64,000 bases of DNA from Pisolithus tinctorius. Taxonomy: Eukaryota > Basidiomycota > Agaricomycetes > Boletales > Pisolithaceae. The stretch's first letter is position 1. Every line of letters begins with the position of its first letter. The translations under genes and the position numbers were made by a program. The notes under the pieces are model-generated. The model was not told where the DNA came from. It saw nothing but the letters and a program-made list of their open reading frames with translations, and made no database searches. Below are positions 55,101 through 64,000 of the stretch, one piece after another. Location of the stretch: assembly GCA_024663395.1 (NCBI GenBank), contig JANFAH010000015.1:744001-808000 (forward strand). The letters run 5' to 3'.

Positions 55101-55259
55101 CCCATGTATCACAGACAAATGACAAAAGTGACAGATCCTCCAATTCTGGGCTGTGCTGTAGATAGTCTTGCATTTGTATGGAGGTGTACAACTCCCCTCT
55201 TCAGCTGCAAAGCAATGTAACAATGTTGTTGTTGTCTTCACTGTCTGTGCATTTGACAT
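52127..55259 (-). pseudogene. PIF1/Helitron-type helicase relic
   Basis: Minus-strand segments in order: an N-terminal part (EEFVRPKDQDDSRTYDFYC near 54950), a Walker A GEGGVGKSKTIQTI near 54140, Walker B NIILVGDVHQFPLVA near 53735, EVVLAIGMYVMVT and DLDIANGAQLC near 52700-52770, and a C-terminal motif ITVAYAFMDYHLQVQTLEHCIVD with FNAYVALSRSWGHD near 52310-52440. This is the SF1 PIF1 helicase order found in Helitron proteins, which unwind DNA for rolling-circle transposition. Frame changes, stops and an LTR (52909-53368) break it. No Rep (HUH) domain was found; Helitron origin is likely but not proven. Confidence 0.8.
52909..53368 (-). repeat. Solo LTR G, related to D LTRs
   Basis: 460 bp, TGTAGGGAAC...TTCCTACA on the minus strand, sharing CTTGTTTTATTT- and CTGACTAAGCA-like motifs with D. 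Flanks CTGT (52905-52908) and CCAT (53369-53372) are not identical but are the two possible CpG-decay products of CCGT. Confidence 0.65.
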
Positions 55260-56982
55260 CTTGACTCATGGAATGGTAGGCATACCTGACCATGAACATA
55301 GTAGGTCAACGCCACCACTCATGCCAACTGTGCATTGTGGGGAGCAGAATCTGCTACCTAGTATGAGGTTGTGGGCTCCAGCCTAGGGATAGGTGATCTG
55401 AAGGGGTGAGTTTGACCCAAGGGGTGTCACTCTAGCTGTAGGAAGGGGTAGGGAGTGGATGTGACTGAGTCACACATGTTGCTTGACCTGTAAACAAAAA
55501 GTGTGATGGATTAGGGAGTGCACAGGCCTCAAGCCTGCCTAGAAATCTGTTGGAATTATGCCTGTGACTCAGTGCCAGGCAGGGGAAGTGGTAGGGGTTG
55601 TGTCAATGTTGTTAGTCTGCTTCCTCTCTCTGTCTCTAACTTGGGGGCTTCAAAGTTGTTATTTTCCCTGTCAATGAAGACAGGTATATGTGTAGCTACA
55701 TGGGGAGTATGTAACTATGAACTAAGCGACATCAAAAGTCAAAAGAGCGACAGGAAAGAATGGAAATTAGCTGAGATCAACATAATGATGGCCATAGGCC
55801 AGTATAGTATTGGCAATCAAAAGAGCAACTAAAATGAAGAAAGCACAAGGAAGCACAAGTGATCTGAAGGGAAGTGAACAAGAGTACAGTGAGAGCGACA
55901 GAAATGCGCTTACATAACCAATAGTGCAGACCTGAAGAGCACAAGTGAGTGAGTGCAGGTGCCCCGAAAGTGGTTGCAAGTGTTGGAACCTTGTTGCATT
56001 GGCCAAGGGGAGTGTCTAGAAGTCATGTGACAACAGGGGAAGTGGTGTGACTGAATAGGGCAGAGTATTAGGTGACCTGGAGCCCAGAGTGCATTGAAGA
56101 TGCTTGAGAGGAGTTGCATTTGCATTGCTTTTGTTGCAAACCCTATAGCTGCTTAGTAGATGTTACACTGTGCTCACATTTCTTCCTTTTATAGACTTTC
56201 TTACATACTACTCACACCCATTGCTGCCTCCCAAAGTGATGTTCCCTTTACCTGCAAGCCACCGCCTATGCTGTTGGACTTGCATTCTGTATGTTTCCCT
56301 TTTTGGTATCCCCCTGTTTACCCCATGTTGTACTATAGCCAGACATTATGTCTGTTCCCCCTTCTTTCTGTGATCCACTGGTGGCCCTGACCCATGTGGT
56401 CACATGACACATGTACCCTGGGTACATGTCCACCCCTGTACATCATATACATGGTTATCCCTCCTTCCAGCCTCCTGCAGTTTGTTCACCCCCATGGTGT
56501 TCTGGTGCGCAGATGCGGTTATACATGTAGTCCTGCTGTGCAGTGACTCACTATGACTTGTGCCTCCCATATCTGGAGGCAGGTGTATGTTTAAATGCTT
56601 TTGAATGTTTGTTCCACAGGTACTGTACATATGTATATAAACCTGCATGTATTGTACCAGCACCTCATTCAAAATCTACTTTGCAACCTGCCTTAGCTCT
56701 GCTTGCTGTACCCAAGAGGACTCGACAGTACAACTTTGGCTGGCCAAGACTAGTATCCCATCACTAGTGAAGTTAAATTACATGTCACTTCTTGCGCAGT
56801 CACATGCTTGTGCTTTCATGGTACTCAATTCATGACATGATACAAGTCATTGGCATAACAGAAGATTTTGAATCACCCAGCCACATCAAAGACTGGATTA
56901 CCCTTTGGATACCTGTGCTCTGGAATCCTTGCTAGGCAAAATAGCCTGCAAAATGAGCACCTCCTGCCACTTCTACAGGAAC
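55260..56982. other. About 1.7 kb without a recognisable gene
   Basis: Short open frames only. TATA-like GTATATAAACC near 56634, followed by sequence ending near 56765, may be part of an unknown LTR, but I could not find a partner. CpG-poor. Confidence 0.4.
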
Positions 56983-57508
56983 TGTCAAGTATGAGGATTG
57001 TCCGGGTTGAGTCCGGACCGGAGACCAAAGCAGACGTGAGGCCGAAGGGTCGGGATCAAGAGGGGAAACGAGAGTACAGAAGATTGGACTGGTTGGACTT
57101 AGTGACTGAGGATACAGCGCTATTCCCTTGCATGGGTCTCAGTCTGAGTCCGACGCTGAGACAGAGTTATCAGAGGTAACTTAGTTGATTTCAGACTGAG
57201 TTCTACAGGCCGAGTATCTACGAGTTTATATACTAGAAACAACTATAGTACGGAGACCGGTAATGCTGGTCTCGCAAGGATTGCTAAGACGATTGGTAAG
57301 ACAAGGATTACTAATGTATGACTAAGGTAATGGAGACCGGGACAGGTGGACCAGGGACAAGACTGGGCAGAGCTTAACCGAAGTGACAGACACTGCAAAG
57401 CAGTGTCTACTGCGCTAGACCAACTGGAGATACAGGACAGGTGAGGCTGAGGCCAGACTGAGTGAGTGCAAGGCCAAGTCTGGCTGGGGTCGAGGCATGA
57501 CTATGACA
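56983..57508 (-). repeat. 3' LTR of element E
   Basis: 526 bp, TGTCAAGTAT...TATGACA on plus. TATA and start motif recognisable; the operator-like palindrome has one C-to-T change (GAGACCGGTAATGCTGGTCTC). Left flank GGAAC (56978-56982) is the expected duplication; its partner lies beyond the truncation. Confidence 0.9.
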
Positions 57509-57521
57509 GTATCCCCCTCTT
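57509..57521 (-). other. Polypurine tract of element E
   Basis: Minus strand AAGAGGGGGATAC next to the LTR, as in A and B. Confidence 0.75.
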
Positions 57522-57629
57522 AGGGGTCGAACCCATGAGACCCCTGCGAGAGTGGCAGGCTGAGTTTGAAAAAACCGATACTTGTGGCTTGCTAAGCCCT
57601 TTGCGTCTTTCTTTCACATCCTATTCATC

Positions 57630-58698
57630 ATGTCCGATTCGAGGCCAATCAGTGTGACTGGCAACAACGACGAAAGCCGAGTCATTGTCGACTGGACCCA
57701 GGTACCAGACGATGCCATCAGGTATGACACCGACGACGAGGAAGAAGTGATGAAGGCGAAGTCGAAGGAAAGGAAAAGACAAAAGGCGGCTGAACAAGCC
57801 TGGTGTGAAGAACAGGCATGGCTTGAGGCCGAGAGGGTGGCGAGGGAGCAGGCTGAAGCCAAGAGGATAGCGTGGGAGGCCGAGGAGCAAAGGGCATGTG
57901 AGGAGGAGGAGAGACACAGGGCTGAGGAAGAGGAGGAGGCCAAATGTAAGCATAAGGCCAAGGCTGGGAAGAGTAGTGAGGCCAGGGCCGGTGGTAATGA
58001 GACTGGCAGTGAGGTGAAGAAGGTGGTGATGGACCCCGGGTGAGTGATTATTTCAACCTTGTGCATATCCTCTTGACAATCCTTTTAGCTGTACCCGCTG
58101 TGCCCGGGCCCAAACTGTCTGCGAGTTTGTCGTAGACGGTAACAAGAAGCGCGTCGCCTGCGTGCGATGCAATCAATCAAAAGGCAAGTGTTGCTGGCCC
58201 GGGGATGGAAAGGACACTGAGGCTGGTCCCAAGGCCGTCAAGGGCAAGAAGAGGAAGGTCAACGAGGAAAATGCCAAAGCTGGGCCCAGCAATCAGAAAC
58301 AGGCGAAGACAAGTATGAGGCTGACTGAAATCTTGGACCTCGACAAGTCTGAGGCCGGCGGGAGTAGGCTGAGGGAGGCCAGTGCAGACAAGTACTCGGG
58401 CTTGGAGGGCAAGCTTGAGCAATTGATCGAGGCCGCGGGGCTGATTGCCAACAACTTGGCCAGCCTCTTCGAGCTGCATGAGACCACTGTCGAGAACTCA
58501 GGCTGCATCGCCGATGCCCTCGAGTCAATACTCGACGAATCATACAGCTTCAGGATGGCAGTGTCCCCTTCGGACTCGGGCTCGTCTGAGCTCGACTCCG
58601 AAGAGCTGCATGAGGAGGCCGAGTGGCTGAGGACCCATGGTGAGGATGAAGAGGAGGAGACCGAGGGAGAGGATGAGGCCATGGCCAAGGGCGAGTAG
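57630..58698 (+). CDS. Antisense Zn(II)2Cys6 gene of element E, apparently intact (339 aa)
   Basis: Exon 1 57630-58039, intron 58040-58088 (49 nt, GTGAGT...TTTTAG), exon 2 58089-58698; 340 codons with stop. ATG chosen at MSDSRPISVTGNN, matching B; an upstream ATG at 57582 lies in leader sequence. Domains: acidic start (RYDTDDEEEV), Lys/Glu/Ala coiled coil (about 50-125), zinc cluster right at the splice junction (CTRCARAQTVC, CVRCNQSKGKC; CX2CX6CX12CX2CX6C, about 138-170), basic KGKKRK, a helical region (YSGLEGKLEQLIEAAGLI) and an acidic tail (EDEEEETEGEDEAMAKGE). Likely a nuclear DNA-binding regulator. It is the only antisense gene of this family here without insertion or stop. Converges with pol. 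Confidence 0.82.
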
Positions 58699-58886
58699 TA
58701 CCTTAGCGTAGGCTTGTAGTTTTTTCCTTCTGCCAATGTCACATATCCAGTGTCCGGTGTCTGACATTGTACAGTAGAGCAAGAAAACAAGAAGGGGAAA
58801 ACAAAGTAAGTAAGAGATCAAAGAAAACTAGATACCGATAGAAAACAGAAAAGAAACTGAGGGCTGAGGCCGGTCGAAGCCGGTCC

Positions 58887-61800
58887 TCATTGGAAGGGGC
58901 CAGGTTTATTAGGATAGCGGGAATGGAACTCTTGTACGAGTTCAGAGGCATTGTCCAGTTCAGTAGCAAGTACCCAAGTGGTTTCTTCATCTGTCCCTTC
59001 ATAGCCAGTCCACTGGACTAGATACTGCAACCAACACCGGCGATGCCAGTCGACCTTGGAGTCGAGGATTTCTGCTAACTCGAACTCTAGTTCACTGTCG
59101 ACTCCGACTGGTGGGGGTGGTGGTTGAGTCCAGTTCGGGATGGTATGAGGGACGGACAGCTCGAGTTGGGAAACGTGGAAGACCGGGTGGACTGTGCACA
59201 TTGAGTCCGGCAGGCGCAGTGTGAATGAGTGAGTACTGGCCTGAGCTATGACTGGGTACGGTCCAAGATTCTTCTCTGAGAGCTTCTTGGAAGGCCAAGT
59301 AGACCGGAAGTATTTGGCTTTGACATATACTTGGTCACCGACCTTGAAGTCCAGAGCCAGCATGTGTTTGGCATCAGCCGGTCCTTGGTAGCGCTGTTGT
59401 GCAAGGGTCATTTCCTCCCATAGGTATTGGTGCAGTGAGTCTAAGTCAACTGCATAGTCATGAGCACGAGCAGAAGTGAGGTCGCGCTCCGGGTACACCG
59501 AGATGTTAGGGTGGTAGCCCTTAGTGGCAAAGAAGGGTGAAATGCCAGTGGTAGCACTAGGGGCATTATTATAAGCAAACTTGGCCAAGGGTAATAGGTC
59601 AGCCCAGTTGTCCTGTTGGTAGTTACAGTAGACTCGGAGGTACTGTTCCAGTGTCTGGTTGGTCCTTTTGGTCTGGCCATCACCCTCGGGGTGATAGCCC
59701 AAGGTGAAGTGTAGGTGCATATCTAAGGCCTTGCCGAGTGACTGGAAGAAGTGCAAGACGAACTCTGAGCCTCAGTCTGAGGTTACATGGGCCGGCACTC
59801 CATGCTTCGAAAAGACATGGAGTAGGAATAACTTGGCGAGCTCTGGGGCTGTGATAGTGTCGTGGGTTGGGATGAATATGGCCTGCTTGGAGAGCTGGTC
59901 AACTACTACGAGGATGGCCGTGAAGCCAGTTGAGGCCGGAAGTTGCTCAATGAAATCCATAGAGATGGAATTCCATGGTTTCTCCAGCACCAGGAGTTGC
60001 TTGAGGAGGCCGTAAGGCCAATGGCAGGGAACCTTAGCCTGAGTGCAGGCCATGCAAGACTGGACATAGTCTTTGACGAAGGTCCTGAGGCTGGGCCAGG
60101 TATACTCATGCCATATGAGCTCTAGTGTGCGGTTTTGGCCGAAGTGGCCAGACAGAGGGTGGTCATGCTTGAGGCACAAGACCCTAAGGCAAAGGTCATT
60201 TGAGTCCAGCACGTAGATCCTTCCATCAAGCCAAAGGAAGCCGGTATCATCTACTGACCACCAGGGATCAGACATGTCGGACAGATGGATTTGTGAGACT
60301 GGGTCATCCGGCAGTGTGGTCAGGATATCATTATGAAGTTTCTCGACATCCATTAAAACAACTGCTCATAAGACTGGGTACTCGAGGTATGTTGCGCAAA
60401 GGGAGACTGCTAGCTGCTCTTGGGTGAATACTGGTCTCAGGTTTTGTGGGTTCACTCGGGCGTAGCCGCTATCCCCCTCTTTGGGGTAGACATCCCATCG
60501 TCTAGTTAGGGTGTCGGGCTTAGCCCCGAGCTTACTGGGCCTGAATCTAATGATCATGTTGAATTGAGACAGGAACTCCGACCAGCGAGCTTGGCGGCGG
60601 GTGAGCACTTTGGAGGTAGAGAAGTACTCGAGATTCTTGTGGTCGGTAACAATGTCAACTGGTGAGGCTGGGCCCTCAAGGTAATGGTGCCAGGTCCGGA
60701 ATGCTTCAAAGATTGCAAGCAGTTCCTTATCGTGGGTATCATAATTCAATTCCAGGGCCATCAGAGTCCGGGAGTAAAAAGCGACCGGGTGGATCTGGCC
60801 ATCGCTGCAGGTGATAGAGAGGATGCCAGCGATGGCATAGTCCGAGGCATCGGTCTCAATGGTGATGGAGACCCTGGGGATGAAATGGGTTAAGACCGGT
60901 GCAGTGGTGAAGGCAGCCTTGAGGTCGTTGAACGACCAACAGCACTCCTCAGAGAAGTTCCAAGGAGCCCCTTTGTGGGTAAGCCGAGTCAGTGGTACAA
61001 CGATGTCCGAGTAATTGAAAATGAACTGGCGATAGAAGTTTGCAAAGCCGAGGAAAGACTGAATGTCTTTGACCTTGCGAGGCTCAGGCCAATCGCAGAT
61101 GGTCTGGACCTTTTCCTTTGACATTGTGAGGCCAGCAGGGGAGAGGTGGAATCCGAGGTATTTGACTGAGTCCGAGTGGAACTCACACTTCTCCGGCTTC
61201 GCATAAAGGCCATGAAGCCGAAGCTGGCGAAGTACCTCTCGGACATGCTGCTTGTGAGACTCCTTATCTCCGGAGTAGATCAAGATGTCATCTAGGTAGA
61301 CGACCACACAGACGTCCAACATATCCGCGAAGATAGTGTTGACGAAGCATTGGAAGGTGGCCGGGGCATTGGTGAGGCCAAAAGGCATCACTAACCACTC
61401 GTAGGATCCATACCGAGTTTGGAATGCGGTCTTCCATTCATTGCCCAGGGCAATCCGGACGAGGTGGTAGGCATGCCAAAGGTCAATTTTAGTATAGATC
61501 TTGGCTCGGCTCAGTGAATCCAAGAGGTCAGAGATGAGTGGGAGTGGGTAGCGGTCTTTCTTAGTGATTTTGTTGAGGCCGCAGAAGTCTACACAGAGTC
61601 GGAGGGAGCCATCCTTCTTTTTGACAAAGAGGACCGGAGCAGCATAGGGGGAAGAGGTTGGCTGAATGAATCTGGTAGTAAGGTTTTCATCAATGAAAGT
61701 CTGGAGAGCCTGCAGCTCGACCAGGGAAAGCGAGTAGATTGTGCCGAGAGGCAGGGTTGTTCCTTCTTCGAGCTCTATCTTCAGATCATACTCCTGGTGT

Positions 61801-63646
61801 GGTGGGAGTGCCAAGGCCTTGGCCTTGCTGAATACATCAGCAAAGTCGTGGTACTCTTCCAGTACGTTGGGTAAGGCCGGAGGAGGGGAAGCCGAGGCCG
61901 ATCGGGCTTGAGCTGAGTCCAAGGGATGGAGCTGAAGTTGGAACTGGACGGACCCTTCTAGTTTGCAGGCACGCACAAAAGCCACTGCATTGATTAGGGA
62001 AACGAGAGGGGCCTTCAGAGGGGTGCGAGCTGGGGAGTCGGAGACCGGTACAGATGGTGCGAGGCTGGGTTGGTCACTAGGACCGGGGTCAGGAAGGCCA
62101 GTGGAGACCGGGCTTACAGGGGGTGTCGATGGGGTTGGCATTCCTTGTGCAGGAGTCCGGAAAGTTAGACTGCTCAGTACCCAGTCAATCAACGGATTGT
62201 AGCAGGTGAGCCAGTCATGTCTGAGAACTATCTTACACTTGGAATCCAATCGGGCTAAAAACAGGGTTACCGGTGTGACATCACCAGACATGAAGTGGAT
62301 GTTGACATCTACTGCTTGGGTTGTAGTGAAGGTGGACATTCCATCGAATAGCCGGAGTCAGATTGGTGAGACTGAGTAAGGGGTAAATGAATGTTGATTA
62401 GCAAATTGGTTATCTATGAAACAATGTGTGGAACCAGAGTCCACTAAAGTATGAAGCCGAGGTATTTCTGGGTTTTCTATAGTGACATACAGGGTCAAGG
62501 AGTTTGGACTGGAAAGAGCGGACACGTTGAGACGAGCCTCCAAGTTTGCACAACCAGAGTCAACGCAGCTCCCAGATTGTGTGGAGTCCTGGGAGCTGCT
62601 ACCTATTTTTTTTGTCTTGGGGGTAGTACCCAAGCCCGAGGCTGGAGCAGCTTCAGTGGTAGCTGCAGCACAAGCTTTGGCCTTTCTGGCTTTCTTGGGG
62701 CATTTGTCAGCAAAATGACTGGACCCTCCGCAGAACATGCAGAGGTTTCCATCTATGCGATGCTTGCGTTCCTCGGGGGTAAGCTTTCCATCTTTGCTGA
62801 GTTTGCTAGGCTCAGGCTTAGATGAATTGCTGTTATTACTATTGCCTGGCTTGGGAGAAGATCTGGAGTTGTTGTTGTTGTTGCTGGTCTTGGATTTGTC
62901 TTGGCCAGTCTTGGGCTGACTATTGTTGCCGGAGCCACTGGACTTGTTGTTACTAGTGTTGGATGAGCCTTGGTGCTTACTCGCCCACTGGACTTCTTCC
63001 TTGTGCTCCCAATAGTGCGCATCTATCTCCTGGGCAAGGTGGCAGAGCTCGTGAAGTGTCTGGGGTTTGCCAACTTGACAAACTTCGTCCTTAATCCAGT
63101 CTGGGAGTCCAGAGTAGAAGTGGTGGTGCAGCACACCATCTCTGTAGCCTCGGACTTGCGAAGCAAGCTGATTAAAGTCAACTACGTACTTGTTAATGCG
63201 CTGGCTTTTCTTCATATGTAGATGGTCAAGCTGACTCTCAGCGTCAGCGACCAGGTCATGAGGGCCAAAGGTGGTTTGTAGCTCCAGGACGAACTCCCTC
63301 CAGGAGTCCATCCAGAGAGGCCGGTCATCAGGGTCGTCGAGTCCGAGCAAGTCCGGCTCGAACCACTCAAGGGCCATACCCTTGAGGTATGATTGGGCGA
63401 AGATGACCTTGGCGCGATCGGTCCTAAAAGCCCGGGGATGGTCTTGGAAGTTAAGTTCGCACTGGATGAAGAATGCACAAAGCTTCTTGGGGTCAGTGCC
63501 ATCAAAGGTGTTGGGCTCATGTAACTTGGCCCTACTTGAGGACTCAGGGGTGGTGTGGGCATTGTGAGCCAATAACTTGATGGCTGAAGCGAGGTTGTCC
63601 AAGACTGTAATGGTGGGCTCAGTGTCCGGATCTGGGAAGTCTGGTG
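58887..63646 (-). pseudogene. gag-pol: Fused gag-pol of element E (three TGA stops, 5' truncated)
   Basis: One frame throughout. Gag from PDFPDPDTEP, capsid (FAQSYLKGMALEWFEPD), CCHC knuckle CMFCGGSSHFADKC; an eight-A run (62606-62613) places pol in the gag frame where A and B have seven A's and a stop. The protease DSG ([12 protein letters not shown]) lies before the first stop. TGA stops at 62358, 60366 and 59772 each stand where B has CGA (SPIRLRL, YPVLRAV, SDRGSEF). RT YLDDILIYS, RNase H IETDASDYAIAG, integrase SMDFIEQLPAS and GDGQTKRTNQ (catalytic Glu is Lys here), chromodomain QYLVQWTGYEGTDEETTWV. Confidence 0.9.
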
Positions 63647-64000
63647 TCATGACCGTGCATTCATTATAAGTCCCTACATACTCCGCATCCTACTCCGCCA
63701 CTCGTTCACTCGCTCCGCACCAACTCCGCCCAACTTCTGTTGGCTACAAACCATCTCCGCTCCAACTGCTGTTGGACTTGTGTTCTCTCCTACCGGACCG
63801 AGCGGTCCATTCTCTGAGGGGTCATGTGACTGCCTTCGCAGTCAGGTACTCCGCAGCGTGCTCACCGCATGGTCCAGCGCCTGGACTGTTTCCTTTTCTG
63901 GATGCTTTGTGTTACCCGTTCGTATGTCCTCTGTCTACCCTTCATTTGTTGTCCAGGAAATTTTACTTGAAAATTTATGAGTCTCTGTATGTCAGTTCCG
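63647..64000. repeat. LTR-like sequence H truncating gag of E (continues beyond the window)
   Basis: E's gag homology stops exactly at TGTCATGACCGTGCATTC, which has the TG start and the first 13 bases of A-type LTRs but then diverges. The sequence is rich in ACTCCGC and CTGTTGG repeats and includes a TCATGTGA near 63823. Its other end and target duplication are outside the window. Confidence 0.5.

Larger units (their letters stand above)
56983..63646 (-). mobile_element. Element E: B-related chromodomain Ty3/gypsy element, 5' end cut
   Basis: 3' LTR 56983-57508, polypurine tract, antisense zinc-cluster gene, pol and gag in reverse orientation, all collinear with B. The gag N-terminus and 5' LTR are cut off at 63647 by another LTR. 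Three CGA-to-TGA stops in pol. Confidence 0.9.

Noticed and set aside
56396..56765. A complete LTR starting TGTGGTCACATG with TATA at 56634
   Set aside because: No second copy, no duplication and no clear end were found, so it is not annotated as an element.

Overview
The window looks like transposon-dense, heterochromatin-like DNA from a filamentous fungus, most likely a mushroom-forming basidiomycete (Agaricomycetes). The grounds are several chromodomain Ty3/gypsy elements, a HARBI1-type Harbinger transposon, Tc1/mariner palindromes, a PIF1/Helitron helicase relic and very short introns (47-52 nt, GTRAGT...YAG). Species is not assigned. I found no host housekeeping gene, tRNA, rRNA or CRISPR array.

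Layout. 1-2382: a chimeric LTR/gag scrap, a 21-bp tandem repeat and an array of TCACRTGA palindromes. 2383-20809: element A, a chromodomain Ty3/gypsy element with a 5-bp target duplication (GTCAT). Its reverse transcriptase is split by element C (5421-15484, a 10-kb Ty3/gypsy element with 655-bp LTRs), and a solo C LTR sits at 18672-19325. 20810-26060: a Harbinger-like transposon (transposase plus a convergent Myb/SANT-like gene) interrupted by a Tc1/mariner palindrome. 26095-26434: a duplicated palindromic MITE. 26433-33601: C', a truncated, strongly CpG-depleted relative of C. 33602-36871: degenerate chromodomain element F. 36872-39526: a near-perfect 2.65-kb palindrome with the same solo LTR, in mirror image, in both arms. 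40348-51845: element B (TSD TCTAC), carrying a solo D LTR and the complete 3.6-kb gag-only element D. 51846-55260: helicase relic with an LTR insertion. 56983-63646: element E, a B relative in reverse orientation, cut by a further LTR at the right edge.

How the parts fit. A, B and E belong to one sushi/Tf1-like lineage. They have a TATA box about 33-35 nt before a start that is complementary to the sequence just inside the 5' LTR (self-priming), a gag/pol A_AAA_AAA frameshift site (fused in frame in E), RT-RNaseH-integrase-chromodomain, and then an antisense gene between pol and the 3' LTR. C belongs to another lineage (tRNA-type PBS, 4-bp TSD, GGGTTTT frameshift, no chromodomain seen) but also carries an antisense gene in the same place. 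In all four cases the antisense gene encodes a spliced, roughly 320-340-residue protein with a fungal Zn(II)2Cys6 (Gal4-type) cysteine pattern. Beside it, the B-family LTR promoter has an inverted CCGG palindrome of the kind such proteins bind. I regard this antisense zinc-cluster gene carried by unrelated retrotransposons as the main candidate for an undescribed system.

D has LTRs and gag but no pol. It shares LTR ends, PBS and 3' hairpin with C, so it looks like a non-autonomous partner. Every 4-bp target site I could read for C/D-type LTRs is, or can be derived by CpG decay from, NCGN. Decay in the older copies is dominated by CpG to TpG/CpA, and several in-frame stops are CGA-to-TGA changes.
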